NCBI GenBank assembly: GCA_029218485.1 | Contig: JAQXRK010000044.1 | Location: forward strand, 1-17,378 | Direction of reading: 5' to 3' | DNA: 17,378 nucleotides | From: a bacterium | GTDB lineage: Bacteria > Bacillota > Clostridia > Christensenellales > CAG-138 | In this document: positions 5,332 to 12,563 of the stretch, one piece after another | How the letters are laid out: every line of letters starts with the position of its first letter | How positions within the stretch are numbered: position 1 is the stretch's first letter | Notes under the pieces: model-generated | The model's input: only the letters and a program-made list of their open reading frames with translations | What the model was told of the DNA's origin: nothing | Databases searched by the model: none | Program-made: the position numbers and the translations under genes

Positions 5332-6903
5332 TCAATAGCCCTTTTGCAGATCGATTACAGATCCGTCGATCGCTTGCACCGAAAGCGCCGGATGCGCATC
5401 GTTCCAGACGATCGTTTCTCCATCCCCATCCGTACGGGTTTCCTCAATGCGGCAATACACATTCCAGACGGGCACGAGCAGTCCGTTTTTCCACGAATCG
5501 TAGTCGCACACGCGCTGCAGTGAGAGCGTGAGACCGGTGACCGTCACGCGGTAGCTCGTCGTCGTTTCCGGGCGTTCCCCATTGCCGTATTGATAGGCAA
5601 GCGTCTGGCTGACGATCTCCTCGATATCTGAAAACGGCAGCAGTGCGGCGCTGTCGGTTACGGTCTCCCCAATCGCCAGCGGCTCACACCATTGAAAGAA
5701 CAGGATTCCAGAATCGTCGATCAGCAGCTCGACCTGTTCATAATACCATTCGATGCCCGGATAATCCCATTGATCCGCGTAAGCCCCCTCCACCACGCGC
5801 GTTGATAAGCCGTCCGCGCTTGAAACCGGGATGTTGCCGACCGTGCGAACGCACCGTATCGCATAGCACTGCCTTTCCACATCCTCCGGCACCTGCGGGT
5901 TTTCATACCGGTTCAGCGCCACACGATCGACGATAAAATCCGTCATCCCCGCATCTGTGAGAAACGCTTCCACGAGGCGGCGCGCCTGATACGGCGTGGT
6001 GGCAAGCACGCACGACGGATGGGCCGCGCCCTCAGTGGCCGACTCCGCCGTGACGTCCGCAAGCTGATGGTTTGGGAAATACCGCATCAACCGGCCGTGC
6101 GCCTCATACCAGCATCCCACATTCCGCATCGGAACGGCATATTCGATCACTCCATCCGCATGCTCGATTCGGCCGAGCGAATCGCTGTCAAACTGCGGCA
6201 CATCGCGCACGGAAAACTGCTTTCCGTATCCGCCCGGCAGCTCCATCGCTGAAACCGAGCGCACGGTGCCGGTCGGTGCGTTTGGCATGCCGTAGGTTTC
6301 GATGGGTTCCGTTTTGTAGGTGCCATCGCACAACTCCCCGCTCGCCGTTTCCGGCGCGTCCGCAAGCGCGGCCCGTATGGTCTCCGCCTGTCCCTGCCGC
6401 ATCTCCCGATGCCACGGCGCATACGCCATGATGCGCTCAAGCTCGAACAGTTGTGCCTGATATTGCGCCTTGCTGACCACATCAAAATGCGTGTACATCG
6501 TTGTATCACCGCAGCAGGCAGCGAACAGACGGCGTGCCTGCTCCTGTGAAAACCCGCCGCGCGTAACGCGAATGACCGGCAGGTGCTCCGCATCCGGCAG
6601 CGTGATCGGCACATCGGCGTCAATGCTGATCACGCCACCCTCATCCACGTTTGTCCAATGAAATTGCCATGTCTCGGGTATGCCCAGCCGGTTCATAAGC
6701 TCCTCTCTGGCGCTATGGCCGCTTTCATCCGGCTGCGCTCCCTCCTGCGTCTCTGCCAACGTCGTTTCCGGTTTCAATGCCCGTTCGATCAGGCGCTCGG
6801 TTTCTGGCTTTACATCAGCTTCTTCCGGCACAGCCGGCGTACACGCCGCCAAACAGGCCAGCAGCAAACACACGATCCATCCCATTCTTTTGTATCCATC
6901 CAT
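5332..6903 (-). CDS. Large secreted lipoprotein of unknown function, next to a two-component system
   Basis: The predicted 523-aa protein begins MDGYKRMGWIVCLLLACLAAC, a lipoprotein signal peptide with a lipobox (L-A-A-C, lipidated Cys21). It should therefore be anchored on the outer face of the membrane. A Glu/Pro-rich linker (about 22-60) follows, then a long globular part with several acidic and aromatic patches (for example WYEAHGRLMRYFP and YADQWDYPGIEWYYEQVELL). The start at 6903 has an AAGGAG site 6 nt upstream. An upstream Met at 6948 would bury the signal peptide. It resembles uncharacterised lipoproteins found beside sensor kinases in Clostridia (possibly the DUF6034 group), but I cannot confirm the family. 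Putative regulator boxes lie upstream (6970-7009), so it may be a target of the adjacent system. Confidence 0.85.
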   Translation of the reverse strand: MDGYKRMGWIVCLLLACLAACTPAVPEEADVKPETERLIERALKPETTLAETQEGAQPDESGHSAREELMNRLGIPETWQFHWTNVDEGGVISIDADVPITLPDAEHLPVIRVTRGGFSQEQARRLFAACCGDTTMYTHFDVVSKAQYQAQLFELERIMAYAPWHREMRQGQAETIRAALADAPETASGELCDGTYKTEPIETYGMPNAPTGTVRSVSAMELPGGYGKQFSVRDVPQFDSDSLGRIEHADGVIEYAVPMRNVGCWYEAHGRLMRYFPNHQLADVTAESATEGAAHPSCVLATTPYQARRLVEAFLTDAGMTDFIVDRVALNRYENPQVPEDVERQCYAIRCVRTVGNIPVSSADGLSTRVVEGAYADQWDYPGIEWYYEQVELLIDDSGILFFQWCEPLAIGETVTDSAALLPFSDIEEIVSQTLAYQYGNGERPETTTSYRVTVTGLTLSLQRVCDYDSWKNGLLVPVWNVYCRIEETRTDGDGETIVWNDAHPALSVQAIDGSVIDLQKGY

Positions 6904-6969
6904 CCATGCTTCTCCTTTCGCTGCGTACCTCAAAAGTACTTCTATCAACGAAAATGATACGTCCTACGT

Positions 6970-7009
6970 TGTAAAAATGTCCGCAGTGGATCGTAATGAA
7001 AATGTAAAT
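6970..7009 (-). promoter_or_regulatory. Candidate response-regulator boxes upstream of the lipoprotein gene
   Basis: In plus-strand terms, TGTAAAA at 6970, CGTAATG at 6992 and TGTAAAT at 7003 lie at offsets 0, 22 and 33, multiples of the 11-bp helical phase used by OmpR/PhoB-type regulators. The same TGTAAAA word occurs twice at 11-bp spacing upstream of the response regulator gene (9123-9140). On the minus strand, a TATCAT (-10-like) lies 17 bp downstream of GGACAT, overlapping the first box. Binding by the neighbouring regulator is an inference. Confidence 0.4.
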
Positions 7010-7013
7010 TCGT

Positions 7014-8393
7014 TTATATGTCACGGGGTTCAAATACGATGGAAACCGCCGTACCCCGCCCCTCGTCGCTCTCGATCAGCAGTACGGCATGGTGCAGCTT
7101 TGCAATCCGCTTCACCAATGCAAGGCCCAGGCCCGCATTTCCGCTGCGGCGGCTGCGCGATTTGTCCACCCGGAAGAACGGCTCGCTCACCCGGTCGATG
7201 AGCGTTTGCGGAATGCCGCATCCATCATCCGAAACGATGAGCCGGTCGGTCGTTAAGCGAACGCAAATCCTGCTCGCGCCGGCCGTGCAGGCATTGTCGA
7301 TCAGGTTGAGCAGCGCGCTTGCCATGAGGTCGCAGTCCAGTTGGTAAACGGCATCCGAAACATCGAACCGCAGCGCAGCGCCCCACTGCGAGGCGCGGGC
7401 GCGGGCAGGCTGCTCCACCGCGCTTTGCAGCGCTGCGGCCGTGGTTTTTGTCAATTGCAGCGCTTCACTGTCGGACAGTATCATGAACTTCAGCATTTTC
7501 TGCGTCAGACGCTCCAGCCGAAGGCCTTCGGTGTGAATATAGTCTATGGCCTCGGCGCGCTGCCGTTCATCCAGCCGCACGCGTTGCAATGCCTCCGCAT
7601 AGCCGATGATGGCTGTCATGGGCGTCTTGATCTCGTGCGTCAGCGCGCCGAGCAGCATTTTCCTCTCCTCCGCAACCGCAGACACTTCCCGGATATGCGT
7701 TTCGACCGTCTCAGCCATGCGGTTGAAGCTCTTCGCCAGTTCTGCAATTTCGTCATGGCTGCGCGCATTGCACGGCACGCGCCGGTCATATGCGCCGTCC
7801 GCGATCGCGACTGCGCTCCGTTGCAGCAGTTTGAGCGGTCGAAGCGCACGAAACGTGCAGAGCGAAATGAATCCGGCCGACAGTAGCAGCGCCGCCATGC
7901 AGCCTGCCGCAAACCGAACCGCCATGGAGCGCACTCGATCATACGTCCCGGTCATATCGCGCACGAGATAGATCTCCCGCTCCTGCCCCCACGCCGAGTT
8001 CGCCTCCGAAGCGGCAAGAAACAACCGGCGCTCGCCAAGCCGCACCGTGCGCTGCCCTGCCCCATCGAGCAGCTTTTTGACGTCGAGGCCACAGGTATTG
8101 AACAGTGTTTCGCCCTGATAAACAAGAACAAAGCGGGATGTGCCGGACAAATATTGCCGAAAGAGATGCTCTGCGAGGCTGCGCCGGGCCGCCGCGCCAT
8201 AGTTTGGATTCACGACATCGGCAAACACGCGGTCATAGGAAGTCGTGAGCATGTCCAACTCCGCCAGAGCGCTCTCCTCGACGGCGGCAATGATGCTCTC
8301 TGCGGTGGTGTGCAGCAGCAGGCCGCCGCACGCAAGCAGCGAAATGGACAGCAGCAGAATGGAAAGCAGCGCCAATCGCAGACGAATCTTCAT
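7014..8393 (-). CDS. Sensor histidine kinase
   Basis: The 459-aa membrane sensor should autophosphorylate on His and pass the phosphate to the partner regulator encoded just upstream. It has a transmembrane segment at about 7-28, an extracytoplasmic domain of about 130 residues, a second membrane segment at about 158-182, and a HAMP linker (to about 235). The dimerisation/phospho-acceptor helix is LTHEIKTPMTAIIGYAE with His253. The ATPase domain shows the N box (LLNLIDNACTAG, Asn363/Asn367), G1 (DDGCGIP, about 389-394) and G2 (GNAGLGLALVKRIAKLH, about 418-434). The ATG overlaps the stop of the response regulator gene by 4 nt (ATGA), so the two are translationally coupled. The signal sensed is unknown. 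Among better known systems the layout is closest to simple HAMP-HisKA kinases. Confidence 0.96.
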   Translation of the reverse strand: MKIRLRLALLSILLLSISLLACGGLLLHTTAESIIAAVEESALAELDMLTTSYDRVFADVVNPNYGAAARRSLAEHLFRQYLSGTSRFVLVYQGETLFNTCGLDVKKLLDGAGQRTVRLGERRLFLAASEANSAWGQEREIYLVRDMTGTYDRVRSMAVRFAAGCMAALLLSAGFISLCTFRALRPLKLLQRSAVAIADGAYDRRVPCNARSHDEIAELAKSFNRMAETVETHIREVSAVAEERKMLLGALTHEIKTPMTAIIGYAEALQRVRLDERQRAEAIDYIHTEGLRLERLTQKMLKFMILSDSEALQLTKTTAAALQSAVEQPARARASQWGAALRFDVSDAVYQLDCDLMASALLNLIDNACTAGASRICVRLTTDRLIVSDDGCGIPQTLIDRVSEPFFRVDKSRSRRSGNAGLGLALVKRIAKLHHAVLLIESDEGRGTAVSIVFEPRDI

Positions 8394-9046
8394 GGCGCCG
8401 CCTCCAGCCGGTAGCCAACCTTGGGAACGGAGACGATTGGCAGGCCGGTCTTTCTGCGAAGCTGTGAGATGTGAATATCCACCGTGCGGCTTTCACCGAC
8501 GAACGAACTTCCCCACACTGCGCTGAGAAGCTGTTCGCGGGACAGGGCGATATTGCGGTTGATCGCCAGCAGCGACAAGAGATCGAACTGGATCGGCGTC
8601 ATGGAAACGGGAACGCCATCGCGCAAAACGATGCGTTCCTCTCTGCAAATCTCTACCGCACCGATGCGGATGCGCGCTCTTGCCGCGCCGCTTCGCTCGA
8701 GCACCTTTTCAATGCGCACCAACAGTTCCAGAATCTCAAAGGGCTTAACGATGTAATCCTCCGCACCGTCGCGCAGGCCCTGCACTTTGCTCTCAATATC
8801 GCCACGCGCGGTCAGGCAAATGGCCGGTATGCCCCGTTTTCGCAGCGGCGGCAGAAGCGAAAAGCCGTCCATGCCCGGGAGCATAACGTCCAGCAGTGCC
8901 AGATCAAACGGCTCACCGGATTGGATACGCCGGCAGGCCTCTGCGCCGTCATATTCCGGCGCCGGCAGATACCCGGCAGCACTCAAATTCATGACGAGCA
9001 GCCTGTTGATCGCCGGTTCGTCCTCAACAATCAAAATCCGCCGCAT
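8390..9046 (-). CDS. OmpR/PhoB-type response regulator
   Basis: This 218-aa transcription factor is partnered with the overlapping histidine kinase gene. The receiver domain (1-115) has the acidic pair Glu8/Asp9, phospho-acceptor Asp53 (LALLDVMLPGMDG), Thr79 (CLTARGD) and Lys101 (YIVKPFE). The C-terminal winged-helix domain (about 123-216) contains MTPIQFDLLSLLAINRN, then SRTVDIHISQLRRK and the closing VPKVGYRLE. All key residues are present. The ATG at 9046 has an excellent ribosome binding site (GGAGGGGGG). Upstream boxes at 9123-9140, in 11-bp phase, suggest autoregulation. A TACAAT (-10-like) lies about 47 bp before the start. Confidence 0.97.
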   Translation of the reverse strand: MRRILIVEDEPAINRLLVMNLSAAGYLPAPEYDGAEACRRIQSGEPFDLALLDVMLPGMDGFSLLPPLRKRGIPAICLTARGDIESKVQGLRDGAEDYIVKPFEILELLVRIEKVLERSGAARARIRIGAVEICREERIVLRDGVPVSMTPIQFDLLSLLAINRNIALSREQLLSAVWGSSFVGESRTVDIHISQLRRKTGLPIVSVPKVGYRLEAAP

Positions 9047-9122
9047 GGCGTCCCCCCTCCGGCGGCGCTAAGCGCCCCCGCTTCGATTGTAGCGCATCCC
9101 GACCCGCCATAACAGCGAAAAA

Positions 9123-9140
9123 TGTAAAAGAGTTGTAAAA
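9123..9140 (-). promoter_or_regulatory. Direct repeat of TGTAAAA with 11-bp period upstream of the response regulator gene
   Basis: TGTAAAA occurs at 9123-9129 and 9134-9140, exactly 11 bp apart, between the oxidoreductase gene stop (9142) and the response regulator gene. Tandem half-sites at 11-bp period are the usual target layout of PhoB/OmpR-type regulators. The same word appears upstream of the lipoprotein gene. Confidence 0.45.
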
Positions 9141-9141
9141 A

Positions 9142-10587
9142 TCACTCGACGTCCCATCGTTCGAGGCTTTCCCCGGCCGGATTGTCGATCAGGTATCCGT
9201 GAAAGTCGAACCTCGACCCGTGGCAGGGACAATCCCAGCTCTTCTCATCCGGGTTCCATTCCAGCTGGCAGCCAAGGTGTGGGCACTGCGTGTTGACCGC
9301 GTGCAGCCGCCCGGTATCGTCCCGGTAGACGCCCGCCTTTTGCCCACCGATATCCACCACGCCGCCGTGCCCGGCCCGCAGGTCGGCCACCATGGCTTCC
9401 GGCACCGTCAGATGCTGCAGCGTCAAGCCTTTGACCGCCTGGGCGCCCTCCCGCAGCGTCTCCAGTGCGATTGCGGCATTGAACCGCTGCGGGCTGAAGA
9501 TCGCGGCATCGGCATTCTCCCTGCCGGTGATCGCATCGGCGAGCAGCTCCGCCGCCGCCATCGAACCGGTCATGCCCCATTTGTTGAACCCTGTCGCCAC
9601 ATACCAGTCCGGCTTGCCCGGCGCATAGAGGCCGATATAGGGCACGTTGTCCGGCGTCATACAATCCTGCGCGGACCAGCGGGCCACCACCCTGCTGCCG
9701 GGATACAGTCCCTCCGCCTTGCTCAGAAGCGTTTGATAGCACCCGCCCGTACTGTTTTCCCCGGTGCGGTGTGCGCTGCCGCCCATCAACAGCAGCCGAC
9801 CGGCCGTTCGAAGCGACAGGTCGCCCTCCGCAGCGCCGACATACATGCCGTCGACCGGGGCCGCGTTTTCGAGCGCCAGCACATAGGAGCGCGCCTGATA
9901 CATCCTGGTAAAATACAGCCCCGGAAAGTTGATAAACGGATAGTGCGCAGCAAACACGATCTTTCCCGCCGTAACGGTATGATCGTTCACCGACAGCACG
10001 TTGTCCTCCACCGCCTGCACCGGGGAGTGTTCAAAGATGTCCAACTCTCTACTCACGCCGTACAGAAAGCGCAGCGGATGGAACTGCGCCTGCCCGGTAA
10101 AGCGCACCGCACCGGCCACCGGAAACGGCAGCTGCACGCGGTCACAGAAGGTTGCCGGCAATCCCAGCGACGCGGCGGCCTCCGCCTCCTCCCGGAGCGG
10201 CTCCGCCTCCGTCAGCCCGTAGGTGTAGGCGTCCCGCTCCTCCAGCATGCAGTCGATGCCGTTCTCCTCCGCAATGCGCCGGTATGCGCCGATGGCCCGT
10301 TGGTTGATGCGGGCGTACTGGCGCGCCGCGGCTTCCCCGAACCGATCGATCAGGCCCCGATAGACAAGGCCGTGCTGGCTCGTGATCTTCGCCGTCGTGC
10401 CGGCGGTCTGTCCGCTGCCGACGCGCGCCGCCTCCAGCACCACGCAATCCACGCCGCGCCGGCGCAGCAGAAAGGCCGTCAACACCCCCGCCATGCCCGC
10501 GCCGATGACGGCCACATCGGTGTGCAGGTTCTCCGCCAGCGCGGACCGCTCCGGCCGCTCGGCCGTCTGCTCCCAAATGGAATTCAT
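9142..10587 (-). CDS. FAD-dependent oxidoreductase with C-terminal Rieske [2Fe-2S] domain
   Basis: The N-terminal ~385 residues form a DAO-type flavin oxidoreductase. The dinucleotide motif TDVAVIGAGMAG (Gly29, Gly31, Gly34) is followed by the strand ending VVLE. The ARVGSGQTAGTTAKITSQHG segment and the late CMTPDNVPYIG and ATGFNKWGMTGS motifs are typical of this group. The C-terminal ~95 residues are a Rieske domain with CPHLGC (Cys435, His437) and CPCHGS (Cys453, His456), all four ligands being present. The protein probably couples flavin oxidation to an iron-sulfur centre in the cytoplasm; the substrate is unknown. ATG 10587 lies 11 nt after AGGAGG, while ATG 10596 lies only 2 nt after it; I prefer 10587, which gives the usual M-x-S-I-W start. 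It lies 95 bp upstream of the response regulator gene on the same strand. Confidence 0.92.
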   Translation of the reverse strand: MNSIWEQTAERPERSALAENLHTDVAVIGAGMAGVLTAFLLRRRGVDCVVLEAARVGSGQTAGTTAKITSQHGLVYRGLIDRFGEAAARQYARINQRAIGAYRRIAEENGIDCMLEERDAYTYGLTEAEPLREEAEAAASLGLPATFCDRVQLPFPVAGAVRFTGQAQFHPLRFLYGVSRELDIFEHSPVQAVEDNVLSVNDHTVTAGKIVFAAHYPFINFPGLYFTRMYQARSYVLALENAAPVDGMYVGAAEGDLSLRTAGRLLLMGGSAHRTGENSTGGCYQTLLSKAEGLYPGSRVVARWSAQDCMTPDNVPYIGLYAPGKPDWYVATGFNKWGMTGSMAAAELLADAITGRENADAAIFSPQRFNAAIALETLREGAQAVKGLTLQHLTVPEAMVADLRAGHGGVVDIGGQKAGVYRDDTGRLHAVNTQCPHLGCQLEWNPDEKSWDCPCHGSRFDFHGYLIDNPAGESLERWDVE

Positions 10588-10698
10588 ATCGTTCATCACC
10601 TCCTGCACAGTTTGCCCGAAAAGGAGGATGAAAAACCACCGTTTTTCCGCTGCGTTTGTCAAAAGCGCGCCGCCCGGCAGCGCCTCGCCCGCATGGCA

Positions 10699-10724
10699 AA
10701 GGCCCCCGCTTCTGCGGGGGCCTT
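10699..10724 (-). terminator. GC-rich hairpin upstream of the oxidoreductase gene
   Basis: AAGGCCCCCGC and GCGGGGGCCTT form a perfect 11-bp stem with a 4-nt loop. Neither side has a real T tract (TTTG on minus, TTCG on plus). It lies between two divergent genes, 112 bp before the oxidoreductase start, so a terminator would have to act on a leader transcript. A possible promoter (TTGTCA, 16 bp, TATCTT) lies just upstream on the minus strand, making attenuation conceivable. Confidence 0.45.
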
Positions 10725-10867
10725 CGTCTGGGATGGGATGGGAGGTAATATTGGGGGTAGTTCTCTCTGGTTCTCTGCTCTGGTTTTAAGATACACCACG
10801 GTCTTGTCCTGACAATGGATAGAAAGTGAACTTCCTGTGGAGATGGATGAGGAAACTGTGAACACCG

Positions 10868-10896
10868 GCAGGGAAACGCGAAAATGGAGAGAATAT
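10868..10896 (+). promoter_or_regulatory. Candidate SigH promoter of hpf
   Basis: GCAGGGAAA (10868-10876), an 11-bp spacer and AGAGAATAT (10888-10896) fit the SigH pattern RnAGGAwWW / RnnGAATww with one mismatch in the -35. In Bacillus subtilis the homologous gene (yvyD/hpf) is known to be under SigH and SigB. The start codon is 52 bp downstream. Confidence 0.4.
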
Positions 10897-10948
10897 ATAT
10901 AGCATGGCGCCGGAACAACGAAATTGGCGCCAAGAGGGAGAGGATCAT

Positions 10949-11488
10949 ATGCATATTTCCATTTCTGCAAAGAACCTTGAAATCTCTGAGTACCTGCGCG
11001 ATCTTGTCGAGAAGAAGGTTGGCAAACTCGAACGGTATTTCCCGCAGGACACCGATGTGCAGGTCACGCTTTCCGTGGAGCGCAGCCGCCATATCGTGGA
11101 GGTGACCATCCCCTATGACGGCGGCATCATCCGCGCCGAGGAGGTTACCGGCGACATGTACGCATCCATGGACAACGTGCTGGACAAGCTGGAAAAACAG
11201 ATTCTCCGCCATCGTACCCGTCTGGAAAAGAGCCTGCGCTCCGGCGCATTCAAGCATGAGCAACCGCTCTACAGCGATTCCTACGATGAGTATGACGAGG
11301 AGGAAGGTCCCCGCATCGTCCGCGTCAAGCGCTTTCATATCAAGCCCATGGATGAGGAGGAGGCCATGCTGCAGGCGGAACTGCTCGGGCACGCCTTCTA
11401 TGTGTTTCTCAACGCGGATACCAACGCGATCAACGTTATCTACAAGCGCAAGGACGGCAACTACGGCATCATCGAGCCGGAAAACTGA
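10949..11488 (+). CDS. hpf: Ribosome hibernation promoting factor, long form
   Basis: The 179-aa protein binds the 30S subunit and drives formation of inactive 100S ribosome dimers in stationary phase or stress. The N-terminal domain (about 1-100) begins MHISISAKNLEISEYLRDLV and has the basic helix KLEKQILRHRTRLEK. An acidic linker (YDEYDEEEG) joins it to the C-terminal dimerisation domain (about 122-178: RIVRVKRFHIKPMDEEEAML, then LGHAFYVFLNADT and VIYKRKDGNYGIIEP). Length and both domains mark the long form typical of Gram-positives, which dimerises 70S ribosomes without a separate RMF. The ATG at 10949 follows GGGAGAGGA. An in-frame ATG at 10904 would add 15 non-conserved residues. A GC-rich hairpin follows the gene. 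Confidence 0.96.
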   Translation: MHISISAKNLEISEYLRDLVEKKVGKLERYFPQDTDVQVTLSVERSRHIVEVTIPYDGGIIRAEEVTGDMYASMDNVLDKLEKQILRHRTRLEKSLRSGAFKHEQPLYSDSYDEYDEEEGPRIVRVKRFHIKPMDEEEAMLQAELLGHAFYVFLNADTNAINVIYKRKDGNYGIIEPEN

Positions 11489-11516
11489 GCGGTCATTGCC
11501 GGTTACAGGGTGTGAA

Positions 11517-11552
11517 AACAGGGGCGCTTCCCAATGGGGAGCGCCCCTGTTC
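11517..11552 (+). terminator. Terminator-like hairpin after hpf
   Basis: AACAGGGGCGCTTCCC and GGGGAGCGCCCCTGTT form a long stem with a tiny loop starting 29 bp after the hpf stop. The T tract is short (GTTCC), so it is a strong hairpin but an imperfect intrinsic terminator. Confidence 0.6.
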
Positions 11553-11709
11553 CGTCAAGGTGCTTTAGGCTGCGGTAAGGCTCCCCCGCCCGCTTCGGCG
11601 CCGCGGACCGGGAGCAGGGGCGCTGTCGCGCCGCAGGCTTTGAGCAGCCGTTTCGCGCAGGCAACCCGCCGGGCGGTTCCCATTGGCACCGTGTACCGTC
11701 CTCTGCTCA

Positions 11710-12087
11710 TCAGCCGCCCTTTTTCTGCATGAGCTGCATCAAAAGCTGCGGATCCAGCCCCTCCTTGCCGCTCTGGAGCGACTGCATCAGCTTGAGCATC
11801 CGATCCATATCCATCGCGCCGTGTCCCCCGCCCTGCTGCGGCGCGCGCTCCGGCTGCGGCTTTGGCGGCTGTACGCCGAGCTGCTTGGCCGCCTGCTCAC
11901 CCAGTTCTCCAGTCAAAAAGGGGGAAAGCGCATTCAGCAACCGCTGAACGCCAACGCGCCCATGCTCCGTGCGCACGTGTTCTCCGAGCGCGACCACCGC
12001 CTGTAGCGGTGAGAAGCGTTCCTTTTGCATGGGCTCGCCCCTCCATTCTCCGTTCTGCGGCAATCTGCCGGGCATATATCGCTGCAT
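11710..12087 (-). CDS. Hypothetical protein (125 aa), Gln/Met-rich C-terminus
   Basis: I do not recognise a family. The start at 12087 is well supported by GGAGGGG 5 nt upstream. The protein has a basic N-terminus, a helical section at about 25-65 (FSPLQAVVALGEHVRTEHGR, then LLNALSPFLTGELGEQAAKQL), and a Pro/Gln/Gly-rich linker (about 70-90). It ends in a Met/Leu/Gln-rich helix (MDMDRMLKLMQSLQSGKEGL, then LLMQLMQKKGG). There is no signal peptide and no long membrane span. It is encoded divergently from another short protein with a similar helical, Met/Gln-rich end (12306-12563), and the two may work together. A pattern resembling a mother-cell sigma (SigK) promoter lies about 165 bp upstream. 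Confidence 0.7.
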   Translation of the reverse strand: MQRYMPGRLPQNGEWRGEPMQKERFSPLQAVVALGEHVRTEHGRVGVQRLLNALSPFLTGELGEQAAKQLGVQPPKPQPERAPQQGGGHGAMDMDRMLKLMQSLQSGKEGLDPQLLMQLMQKKGG

Positions 12088-12252
12088 ATTGACCCCTCCG
12101 CTTCGCGCCGCGAAGCTCCCTTTCTATCCGAACTGGCAGTCGGATGCTGCAAAAAGGCCGTTTTTTCGTCAATCCGCCGCCCTCCGCCCGCACGGTGCCG
12201 CACGGCCTGCGCGGCCGTAAAAACGAAGTTTCGAATCTTTCCCCTTTGCCAA

Positions 12253-12281
12253 TATTGTATGCAGCAGCGGCGCATAACGTG
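12253..12281 (-). promoter_or_regulatory. Possible SigK/SigE-type promoter upstream of the 125-aa hypothetical gene
   Basis: On the minus strand CAC (12281-12279), a 17-bp spacer and CATACAATA (12261-12253) match the SigK pattern (AC, 16-17 bp, CATAnnnTA). CATACAAT also fits the SigE -10. It lies about 165 bp before the start codon, which is long. Chance matches to such short patterns are common. Confidence 0.25.
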
Positions 12282-12305
12282 ACAGAAAGCGGCATAGGGT
12301 AGAGC

Positions 12306-12563
12306 ATGAAAAGAGATTTGAGAAGCATGAAAAAAGGGACGGCAATGCCGTCCAATGAGCAACTCTCCGGTATGGATCCGTCCGTGCAGCGCCTTCTGGA
12401 TCGCTACAGCGGGAAGAGCGAGCAGGAGCTGATCGGCGCGCTCATGGGCATGAGCGACGGGGAACGGAGCGATATGCGCCAGTTCGCATCCGAGCTGGCG
12501 CCCATGCTCAGCAGAGCACAGCAGCAAAAGCTCGCGGCTCTGCTGCAAATGCTCGATCAATAG
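12306..12563 (+). CDS. Hypothetical small protein (85 aa)
   Basis: No family is recognised. The body reads PSVQRLLDRYSGKSEQELIG and ends in a helical SELAPMLSRAQQQKLAALLQ segment, soluble and all-helical in appearance. Three in-frame ATGs are possible. The one at 12306 follows a weak AGGG site. The one at 12327 has little support. The one at 12345 follows AAGGGA at good spacing and would give 72 aa starting MPSNEQL. The gene is divergent from the 125-aa hypothetical gene. Its last 7 bp overlap the 3' end of the convergent phosphodiesterase gene. The short overlap and sensible codon use suggest a real gene. Confidence 0.65.
   Translation: MKRDLRSMKKGTAMPSNEQLSGMDPSVQRLLDRYSGKSEQELIGALMGMSDGERSDMRQFASELAPMLSRAQQQKLAALLQMLDQ

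Noticed and set aside
9199..10812. 537-codon plus-strand open frame opposite the FAD/Rieske oxidoreductase gene
   Set aside because: It is antisense to a gene with clear flavin and Rieske motifs. It is His/Arg/Gln-rich, as expected for a shadow frame in GC-rich DNA, and has no family resemblance.
10142..11392. 416-codon minus-strand frame spanning the oxidoreductase start and antisense of hpf
   Set aside because: It crosses two well-defined genes in the wrong frame and has an Arg/Gly-rich shadow composition.
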